Positions 35,914-43,201 of a stretch of DNA of 53,120 bases are shown here, in pieces. A program made the position numbers and the translations under genes. The stretch's first letter is position 1. Every line of letters starts with the position of its first letter. The notes under the pieces are model-generated. The model had not been told where the DNA came from and searched no databases. It saw only the letters and a list, made by a program, of their open reading frames with translations. Source of the DNA: Butyrivibrio sp. (GTDB lineage: Bacteria > Bacillota > Clostridia > Lachnospirales > Lachnospiraceae); assembly GCA_017620235.1 (NCBI GenBank), contig JAFZQT010000133.1, positions 1-53,120 on the forward strand, read 5' to 3'.

Positions 35914-35946
35914 AAGGCTACCGGCGCTAAATGTACCGATAGCCTT
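35914..35946 (-). terminator. Terminator of the repetitive charged protein
   Basis: AAGGCTACCGG (35914-35924) and CCGATAGCCTT (35936-35946) form an 11-bp stem with one G-U pair on the minus strand. It is followed there by TTTTCTGTGTTTT. Confidence 0.75.
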
Positions 35947-35978
35947 CAATAAGTTCATATATTCTATTGCTTTAGATA

Positions 35979-38273
35979 TCAGCGATCAATTGCCTTTGTT
36001 CCCTTATGTCTCTTGATTCTGATACCGCTTCCGCCCTTGATTGTCTCTTTTACAAAAGAGTTTACGATAGCAATATAACCTGATCTGTTGTCTCTTGTGT
36101 AATTATCTTCGAATGATGCAAACTCCTCGTCTTCATAAACAAGAGCAACTGCCTTACCCTGTACGGTCTTCATGATGATAGTTTCCTTTGATCCTGCCCA
36201 TACATAGGTGTAATCATAATCTTCGCCATCAAGGAAGTTCTGCATATCCTTTGTGATTCCGTCAATGGCATCGTCTATGCTCATGATAGCAGGTGACAAA
36301 TCTGTATTATCAGCAGAAGATGTCAAAGCATCTACCTCTGCGTCAAGTGCAGCATCAAGGTCATCTTCAACAGGTGTAGTTACAGATGCTGATACAGGTG
36401 TTGCTACAGGCTCAACCTTTTTCTTCTCTTCTTCAAAAACAGGTGCATCATCAAAAGCAAGTCTGTCTTCTTCAGCTGCAGCAGAAATCATTGCATCCAT
36501 ATCCAATGTATCTGTCTTCTCAGGTGAAGCCTTATATGTATCGCTAAACTTTCTTACCTTATCTGTATCTCTGGCTACAGGTTCACTGCTTACAGAAAGC
36601 GACTCAAATGAATCGATACGTCCCTCAGACTTAAATACATCATCACGCATATCTGATTTGAACATATCATCGCGCTTCTCTGCTCTGATCGCATCATCGC
36701 GTCTGTCAGAAGCAAATCTATCCTCGTGTCTGTCTGCGCTGAACTTATCTTCGCGCATGTCTGAACTAAATCTATCTTCACGTCTGTCTGATCCGAATCT
36801 ATCCTCGCGTCTGTCTGATCCGAATCTATCCTCGCGTCTGTCCGATCCAAATCTGTCTTCGCGTCTGTCTGATCCAAATCTGTCTTCGCGTCTGTCTGAT
36901 CTGAAAGCATCTCTGTCGTCTGCATCGCTGCTGACTGAAAGAGACTCAAATGCATCATTTCTCATCTCAGATCCCATTGCATCCATACCCAATGAATCAG
37001 TATGTGCTGCGGAAACCTTGATCGGATAATCAGAATTAAATGCGAGATCCTGCTCTTCAGATCTCATCGCATCCATATTTGCTCTTGCACGTGTTGTATA
37101 AGCTCTGGGCTCGCGATCTGCGTCGTCCATCTTTATCTCATCGCTGAATCTTCTGCCTGATCCCAAATCTGAAGACTTAGAATCAAATCCAAGCTCATCA
37201 GATCTAAGTGTATCGCTGAACTTCTCAGCCTTCTTTTCTGCAAAAGGCTTAACTGTATAATCAGACTCTTCTGCTTTGATCGCATCCTCATATACTCTGT
37301 CAGGTCTTGCTGCAGAAGGCTTAACTGTGTAGTCAAATTCTTCTACTTTTATCTCATCATCAAATCTTCTGTCAATTCTTGTAGCAGAAGGATCTGTTGT
37401 CTTACCAAACTCTTCCATTCTTATCTGGTCGTCAAATCTTCTGTCGATTCTTACTCCGGAAGATTTTTCTGTTCTGTCAAATCCTTCAACTCTTATTTCA
37501 TCATCAAATCTTCTGCCAACTCGTGGCTCTGAAGGCTTAGCAGCTGCTCTGCTAAACTCTTCTATCTTGATCTCATCGTCATAACTTGGATTTTCGTCGA
37601 AATCAAAGTCGTCCTCTTCTATATCTTCATCAAGTGCAGGTTCTTCCATGCGCTCAACATTAGGAGTAACCGATATATCAGATCTCTCCTCTTTAAAAGT
37701 TTCCTTTGCGGATTTATTTATTTCATCTGAGAACTTAACAGTATCCTTGGGCTTATCTTCCTTTGCCGCATTCTGAGCTGCCATCTCTTTTTCTTTTGCA
37801 AGAAATTCACCAATATAATCGGGCATCTCTTCTGTCTTATTCTCTTCCTCAACTTCTACTTCGCTGCTATCGATCGGGATATCAAATACATTTTCGGGCA
37901 TTTCAGCTTTTATTGCAGCCATCATGGCATCAATATCAGACAAGTTAACATCCTCTACGGGTGTATCAAATGTTGTATCCGTTTTTTTCAAAGACGCATC
38001 TTCCATATAATCACCACCTGACATATTTGGCATTGCTTTACTGATATTTACGATTTCAGCTCCCTCCGAACGGTTCTCAAGTCTGTCTGTATTCATTTGC
38101 GTTCCTCCTTTGGAAGCATCTTTATTATTTATTTCTACATCCCTCTGGGATGATGAAAACGTTTCCGGTTCAAAATCATCTTCGTCCTTCATGTTTGCAA
38201 GAAGGCCGTCAACAAAAACAGTTGACATATCCTGTTCGTTTAAATAGTCCTTATTTCTCCTCATGCCGTCCAT
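35979..38273 (-). CDS. Highly repetitive charged protein of unknown function
   Basis: I do not recognise this 764-residue cytoplasmic-looking protein. The ATG at 38273 has AAAGGAG seven bases upstream. The chain is acidic and apparently disordered, with two repeat systems. The first is blocks of about 30 residues with RRFDDEIRVEEFD (about 225-390). The second is nine-residue units SDRREDRFG (about 457-545), five of them nearly identical. The last 110 residues look folded (IMSIDDAIDGITKDMQNFLD, YTYVWAGSKETIIMKT, NRSGYIAIVNSFVKETIKGGSGIRIKR). There is no signal peptide or membrane segment. A scaffold or nucleoid or cytoskeletal linker role would suit the shape but is not supported by any motif. 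Confidence 0.8.
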   Translation of the reverse strand: MDGMRRNKDYLNEQDMSTVFVDGLLANMKDEDDFEPETFSSSQRDVEINNKDASKGGTQMNTDRLENRSEGAEIVNISKAMPNMSGGDYMEDASLKKTDTTFDTPVEDVNLSDIDAMMAAIKAEMPENVFDIPIDSSEVEVEEENKTEEMPDYIGEFLAKEKEMAAQNAAKEDKPKDTVKFSDEINKSAKETFKEERSDISVTPNVERMEEPALDEDIEEDDFDFDENPSYDDEIKIEEFSRAAAKPSEPRVGRRFDDEIRVEGFDRTEKSSGVRIDRRFDDQIRMEEFGKTTDPSATRIDRRFDDEIKVEEFDYTVKPSAARPDRVYEDAIKAEESDYTVKPFAEKKAEKFSDTLRSDELGFDSKSSDLGSGRRFSDEIKMDDADREPRAYTTRARANMDAMRSEEQDLAFNSDYPIKVSAAHTDSLGMDAMGSEMRNDAFESLSVSSDADDRDAFRSDRREDRFGSDRREDRFGSDRREDRFGSDRREDRFGSDRREDRFSSDMREDKFSADRHEDRFASDRRDDAIRAEKRDDMFKSDMRDDVFKSEGRIDSFESLSVSSEPVARDTDKVRKFSDTYKASPEKTDTLDMDAMISAAAEEDRLAFDDAPVFEEEKKKVEPVATPVSASVTTPVEDDLDAALDAEVDALTSSADNTDLSPAIMSIDDAIDGITKDMQNFLDGEDYDYTYVWAGSKETIIMKTVQGKAVALVYEDEEFASFEDNYTRDNRSGYIAIVNSFVKETIKGGSGIRIKRHKGTKAIDR
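36640..36905. repeat. 27-bp in-gene tandem repeat
   Basis: About ten 27-bp units encode SDRREDRFG-like nonapeptides. The five copies nearest 36905 are almost identical, and those toward 36640 are increasingly degenerate. The period is a multiple of three, so copy changes leave the reading frame intact. Confidence 0.9.
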
Positions 38274-38569
38274 GTCTCGTCTCCTTTCGAGCGTCATATA
38301 TCAAACGAAATTTTACCCCGTTTAAATATATTATCATTTATTTCTGTTAGATTTTACAGTAAATTTTCTATAAATTCTTGCTTATCGCGTATTCATTATT
38401 AGAAAGTTTTTGTGCAAAATCTTCCCCATATCAGCATATTACACGGATATTAATATTACAACAACAAAACATTAACATTCTAACATGAACTTCCATATAA
38501 ATCAATGTTAAAACGTTAATGTCTTATTTTATGGGCTTTTCAGCCTAAATATTCAGTTATAATCATTTT

Positions 38570-39838
38570 TTATAACGCTTCTTTTATAACAAGATGTCTT
38601 GGAAGTCCGCCTGCCATAATAGGTGTTACTTCGCCAAATATAAGCGGACGTGCATATTTCTCAAACTGCTCTGTGAGCCCGCATCCATCGGGTGTGATCC
38701 ACTCATCGGGAACCATCTTCTCGTAATTTGCTATCGAATGGATGTCGTAAGTTCCGTAAGAGCACATGTAAGGACATTCACTGCTCCAGCCGTTGTCAGT
38801 TCCATCGCTCTGATACATCATTCTCTTCATAATGATCATCTTGCCGGTCTCGCCTGCATTTGCCGCATTAACTGCTTCAAATCCGCACTGGTAAGCCTCT
38901 CTCACATCTGTAAGTGAAGCCATATGTGATGCTGCTCTCTGAAGTGTGCTGAGCTCTACGGTTCTTGTACGAAGTCCCAGTTCTGAAGAAAGTTTATCAG
39001 AAAGAACTTTGCATGCAGCACTCATCTGCTTGTGTCCGAAAGCATCGGTTGCAACATTTCCTCCAAGCTCACATACATAGGTTCCGTCGGCAAGCTTGAT
39101 TCCCTCTGAAATAGCGATAAGAATAGGTTTCTTCTTATCAGAGAGTTCTTTCATATGTTTCATGAAAGCATCCATATCAAACGGCTTTTCGGGAAGATAA
39201 ATGGCATCGGGGCCTGTACAGTCATCTGCTTTTGAAAGAGCTGCTGCTGCAGCAAGCCATCCGGCGTTTCTTCCCATTATCTCAACTATCACGGTAGCAG
39301 GATTTCTTGTATCTGCTGCCTGATTGTCACGAATAAGCTCTTTTACACTGGTTGCGATGTACTTCGCTGCCGATCCAAAGCCCGGGCAATGGTCCGTAAC
39401 AGGAAGATCGTTGTCGATTGTCTTTGGAATTCCTATAAAACGCTGGGTCTTGCCATGATCTTTTGCATAGTCAGACAACTGCATTATAGTGTCCATAGAG
39501 TCATTGCCACCAACATAGAACAATTTATCAATATTGTTCTTTTCAAGAACATCAAAGATCTTCTTGTAATCCGTATCGTCTTTTGAAGCATCTGATAACT
39601 TGTATCTGCAAGTGCCAAGTACAGAAGCAGGTGTTCTCTTAAGAAGTTCAACATTGGTCGGATCTGACAGATACTTGTCCAGATCGATAATGTTTCCATT
39701 CACGAGTCCCTCGATACCGTGTAACATTCCAAAAACTTTTTGTGCTCCAAGTTCTTTTGCCCTGACGTAAGCCCCTGCAACAGAAGCGTTGATCGCAGCT
39801 GTAGGCCCGCCAGACTGTCCGATTATGACGTTATTCAT
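38570..39838 (-). CDS. Pyrophosphate-dependent 6-phosphofructokinase
   Basis: The enzyme phosphorylates fructose-6-phosphate in glycolysis, reversibly if pyrophosphate is the donor. It is 422 residues. The phosphate-binding loop is IGQSGGPTAAIN (6-17). The donor-specificity positions read GGNDS (D113, where ATP enzymes have Gly) and PKTIDND (K139, where ATP enzymes have Gly), both of the pyrophosphate type. EIMGRNAGWLA binds the sugar phosphate. GGGAGG precedes the ATG. It stands alone between AT-rich gaps. The 38274-38569 gap holds only weak hairpins and an ACATTAAC/GTTAATGT inverted repeat. Confidence 0.92.
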   Translation of the reverse strand: MNNVIIGQSGGPTAAINASVAGAYVRAKELGAQKVFGMLHGIEGLVNGNIIDLDKYLSDPTNVELLKRTPASVLGTCRYKLSDASKDDTDYKKIFDVLEKNNIDKLFYVGGNDSMDTIMQLSDYAKDHGKTQRFIGIPKTIDNDLPVTDHCPGFGSAAKYIATSVKELIRDNQAADTRNPATVIVEIMGRNAGWLAAAAALSKADDCTGPDAIYLPEKPFDMDAFMKHMKELSDKKKPILIAISEGIKLADGTYVCELGGNVATDAFGHKQMSAACKVLSDKLSSELGLRTRTVELSTLQRAASHMASLTDVREAYQCGFEAVNAANAGETGKMIIMKRMMYQSDGTDNGWSSECPYMCSYGTYDIHSIANYEKMVPDEWITPDGCGLTEQFEKYARPLIFGEVTPIMAGGLPRHLVIKEAL

Positions 39839-39914
39839 GGTTCCCTCCCAACTTATTATAAATTTTTATAATAATGATAGCCTCAAAACCACAAAAAGAA
39901 CAAGTCTTGACTTT

Positions 39915-41180
39915 TTATCGTCTCTCTTTAGCTACCATTCCCATCAAAATAAAGAACATAGGCGTTGCGCAAACCATTGAAAAATTAGCGAACGCATATA
40001 TCATATATGAAATAACAGCTATAAAAGCTATTTCTCTATCTTTTTTACCAAGTCCTGTCTGTAAAAAGCGCTCTACCACGCGGAAGATCACATATAAATA
40101 AGCCATAAGTCCCATGATTCCAGTACATACAAGATAATCAAGGTACTCACTGTGCGCGGAAGTAAGCGCCAAGCCGTTGAAACGTGCATTAAACTCGCCC
40201 ATTGCTTCAGGATGCGCCTCAAAATATTCGTTAAGCGCATACATGAATCTGTTAGGTCCGACACCTATGAGCTTTTTATCAAAAGGCAAGCTTCCATACA
40301 GGTCAAAAGAAAGCTTCCAGATATATCCTCTTCCGTTTGCAAGATCGCCGTTTCTGCTGATAAGAAGTACGCATACCAGATAAACCAGCATCACTCCGAC
40401 AACGATCCAGGGAACAAATTTGACATCTACTATCTTGCGATCCGGCAAAAACTTTCTCTTAAACGCGAACATAACCGCTATCAGCGCAGATATGAGCATC
40501 ATCGTTGTGCCACATGAAATGATCGCAAAAATCACAAGCACGATATATAAACCGTAGAGTAATCTCTCCATTTTGTCTTTTGTCATAAAAACCATATATA
40601 CTGCGATCGGTATGATAACAGCCATATATTCACTGTACCATCCATAGTTTCCGAACGTTGAGACATAGAGCCCGTTCTGCGGATCTCCACCGTTTGAAAA
40701 CATTGAAAGCGGATCGAATCCCATTCTGTTCATGATCGCAAGAATCGTCGGAAGCACAGATGAAGCCACAATTATGTGCATTACCCAATTATTATAAAAA
40801 TAATATCTGGAGATAAAGAAAAACGACAGGATCATAAGGCATATAGCAAGCGCCCCCATGCCAAAGCCCGGCACTCCATACATAGACTCTTTTACAGACT
40901 TCGAAATAAGTGCCGATATCAAAACCAATCCACCGAATACTGCCATAGCAATATCAACTTCGGAAAATGTCCTCTTCCTCAAACTTTCATCATTTATCTT
41001 TTGAAGATCTTCTATTACAGAAGTAATAACATAAAGAATAAGAGTAACCCCACACAAAAACAGATAAGCATCTGTCTTGTGCACGCTGATATTGTCGTAG
41101 GTTCCTTTATTGTAGATCGGTATTACAAAAAATACCGAAAGCACATAAAAAAGTGCGACATAGTTCTTATATTTTTTCAT
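39915..41180 (-). CDS. O-antigen ligase/Wzy-like polytopic membrane protein
   Basis: This 421-residue protein has about ten to twelve hydrophobic segments and a Wzy_C-type pattern. The pattern includes a long external loop with LIGVGPNRFMYAL, YFEAHPEAMGEFNARFNGLALTSAHSEYLDYLV near 315-345, and the AHSEYLDYLVCTGIMGL motif seen in O-antigen ligases and exopolysaccharide polymerases. The conserved His in AHSE is the likely functional residue. The ATG at 41180 is preferred to an upstream TTG. It probably joins or polymerises sugar chains at the membrane outer face, perhaps for the surface polymer made by the genes at 25-30 kb, although it is not adjacent to them. Confidence 0.85.
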   Translation of the reverse strand: MKKYKNYVALFYVLSVFFVIPIYNKGTYDNISVHKTDAYLFLCGVTLILYVITSVIEDLQKINDESLRKRTFSEVDIAMAVFGGLVLISALISKSVKESMYGVPGFGMGALAICLMILSFFFISRYYFYNNWVMHIIVASSVLPTILAIMNRMGFDPLSMFSNGGDPQNGLYVSTFGNYGWYSEYMAVIIPIAVYMVFMTKDKMERLLYGLYIVLVIFAIISCGTTMMLISALIAVMFAFKRKFLPDRKIVDVKFVPWIVVGVMLVYLVCVLLISRNGDLANGRGYIWKLSFDLYGSLPFDKKLIGVGPNRFMYALNEYFEAHPEAMGEFNARFNGLALTSAHSEYLDYLVCTGIMGLMAYLYVIFRVVERFLQTGLGKKDREIAFIAVISYMIYAFANFSMVCATPMFFILMGMVAKERR

Positions 41181-41230
41181 AATTAACCCCAAAAAATCAT
41201 ATTTTTCCCCGTCATAATAAATATGAAAAT

Positions 41231-41260
41231 AGGTCTCGCATCATGTTCGAGGCGGGACCT
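41231..41260 (-). terminator. Terminator of the secreted Ser/Asp-rich protein
   Basis: AGGTCTCGC (41231-41239) and GCGGGACCT (41252-41260) form a nine-bp stem with one imperfect pair. It is followed on the minus strand by ATTTTCATATTTATT. It lies about 175 bases after the stop at 41436; the DNA between shows no other feature. Confidence 0.6.
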
Positions 41261-41435
41261 AACATTTAGCTAGTATATAGTTTTACACAACTATCCGTGC
41301 TTTACAACCATATATTAACGTTCAACAGTATATAAACTACGAAAATTTAAATTTTGCGCATCTATTACTATCCACATGGCGTCAAATCTTATACCATGTA
41401 ACATTGGGGCAAAAAACGTTGTTCTTTGGCCGAAA

Positions 41436-42389
41436 TTATCTTGATGATTCAGTTGATGCGCTGTCAGAAGCCTTATCTGATGTCTTATTTGAAGTCTTGT
41501 CAGAAGCGCCTGTTGACGCACTGTCTGATGCCTTATCAGAAGCGTCTGTTGATGCACTGTCTGATGCTTTATCTGAAGTTGTATCAGATGCACCTGTTGA
41601 TGCGCTGTCTGTAGCACTGTCTGATTTCTTCTTTTCTGTCCTTGATGTAGTTCTGTCTGTTTTGTTAGAAGTCTTGTCAGTAGCATTTGCTGCTTTATCA
41701 GCAGTTTCCTCAGTTGCCTGTACGGGAACACTTCCTGCAGGACTCTTTACTACCGCATACATTACATTTGAAGATGCGGCCTGATCTACCTTTGCAGTAA
41801 CTACGCTTGCATTGGTACTGGTATTATTGAATATCTTATATGCTCCGCCTGCATAAACTGCAACGATGGAGTAGTCCATGCCTGCCGTCTGGAAGCTTGC
41901 AGGGATTCCGATACTGATCGTACCTGCTGTTCCTTCGGTACTGCTTGTAAACTTACCTCCTGCCATCTTTCCGTAAAAAACATTTATACAAGGACCAACC
42001 GTTCCGCTAAATGAAGACGCAACACTGCTTGCAACCGCAACAGCTGCTTTACTCTTTGTCGCATCGGTATCCGCAACCTTTACAAAAGATCCTGTTCCGG
42101 GAACAGAAGGTGTAAGTGCCACACCCTGAACTTTCTTTGCAAAATAATAACCGTCAACTGCTGACTTCACGCCTGCAACAGTCTTATTTGTGGGAGCCGT
42201 AGCCTCCTTTATCATATTTTCAACTTCTGCCTGAAGCTTTTTCTGTCTAGCCTCTTCAGCACGTTCTTCTTCACTCGGTCCGTCTTCTTCTGCCGAAACT
42301 GCGGCAATTGCCTCAGTAACCGGTGCCATGAAGATCGCACCCATCAAACCTGCAACTACAACGTACTTTATAAGCTTTCTAAATTCCAT
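41436..42389 (-). CDS. Secreted protein with Ser/Asp/Ala/Thr repeat tail
   Basis: This exported protein of 317 residues has a signal peptide (EFRKLIKYVVVAGLMGAIF, then APVTEAIA) and a charged region. A globular middle part follows (about 55-230; VKSAVDGYYFAKKVQGVAL, TISIGIPASFQTAGMDYSIVAVYAGGAYKIFNNTS). The tail of about 70 residues is made of SDSAS-TGASD-KASD units. There is no LPXTG, lipobox or surface-layer motif. GGAGGG precedes the ATG. The dyad at 42430-42455 stands just upstream. Function is unknown; a wall-associated or matrix protein is likely from composition. Confidence 0.8.
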   Translation of the reverse strand: MEFRKLIKYVVVAGLMGAIFMAPVTEAIAAVSAEEDGPSEEERAEEARQKKLQAEVENMIKEATAPTNKTVAGVKSAVDGYYFAKKVQGVALTPSVPGTGSFVKVADTDATKSKAAVAVASSVASSFSGTVGPCINVFYGKMAGGKFTSSTEGTAGTISIGIPASFQTAGMDYSIVAVYAGGAYKIFNNTSTNASVVTAKVDQAASSNVMYAVVKSPAGSVPVQATEETADKAANATDKTSNKTDRTTSRTEKKKSDSATDSASTGASDTTSDKASDSASTDASDKASDSASTGASDKTSNKTSDKASDSASTESSR

Positions 42390-42429
42390 TTTATTATCCC
42401 TCCTTAATTCACGATAATAAAATGATGTA

Positions 42430-42455
42430 GATGTCAAAAGTGAATTTTTGACACC
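42430..42455. promoter_or_regulatory. Second copy of the GTGTCAAAAGT dyad
   Basis: GATGTCAAAA (42430-42439) and TTTTTGACACC (42445-42455) form a dyad almost identical in sequence to 4957-4981. The copies differ by one base in spacer length. On the minus strand it follows a TATTAT-like -10 box and precedes the start codon of the secreted protein by about 40 bases. Confidence 0.7.
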
Positions 42456-42586
42456 GTATAATATATTTGTATTTTAGATGCTACTCTCCTAAAAACTTTT
42501 TTCAATTCTTTAGAAAGATTATTTAGAATGATTTTAGATGCAGTATTTGAAAGTTTATTATTTATTTAGGAACTCTTTATTTTTTT

Positions 42587-43195
42587 GAAGCCTCACGCGC
42601 CATGGCAAAGCCCGTCTACAGTAGTTTTTCTGCTCATCTCAAAACATTATATTGAGCGCGGGATTGGATAAACATATGATGCGCTTCAAAACTCACATAT
42701 GCACCAAAGAATTTTCTGTCTGTTCATCGCAGATGATTTTTATAACCTCGTCCGTTTTTCTTGAGGTCAAAGATCACTTTCCTGCATGCGGAGAAAAATG
42801 TTTGAAGCAGGACGCTTCTTAGTGTTCTCAGGTCATGGTCATTGTCCGCAAAGCGGACTACCACAACAAATATAAAACGCGACTTTTCGAACTCGCATGA
42901 GCTCGGAAAGTCGCGCTTTTATTTGTTGTAGGTGCATATGCACCGCATGACCATGACCAATATAGAGTATATGAGCGTCCTGCAAGTTCTTTTCGGAGCA
43001 TGCATACGAGGAAAGTGATCTGACCTTTAGAAAAACAAGAGGTTTTAACGAATCTGCATGAACAGACAAAAATTCTAAGGTGCACATGCTCAGACAGATT
43101 TCGCGCATCATATATCCAATCCTACGCTCAATATAATTTCGATGAAATGCAGAAAAACTACTGTAGACGGGCTCTGCCATAGTGCGTGAGGCTTC
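42587..43195. repeat. 609-bp imperfect inverted repeat (giant hairpin)
   Basis: Two arms of about 300 bases, starting GAAGCCTCACGC at 42587 and ending with its complement at 43195, match end to end. The outer 47 bases agree at 44 positions. Inward the match is roughly three quarters by eye with small insertions. The centre (about 42863-42927) is a strong hairpin with ACAACAAA/TTTGTTGT and AAAGTCGCG blocks. The right arm on the minus strand stays open for 113 codons from 43180, but the left arm is full of stops and the differences ignore codon phase. It begins six bases after the ABC permease stop and fills most of the 42390-43201 gap. Confidence 0.9.
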
Positions 43196-43201
43196 ATTTC
43201 C

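Noticed and set aside
42839-43180. 113-codon frame in the right arm of the giant inverted repeat.
   Set aside because: The other arm has many stops and out-of-phase indels, no family is recognised and no ribosome site is evident. It is kept as part of the repeat and not called as a gene.
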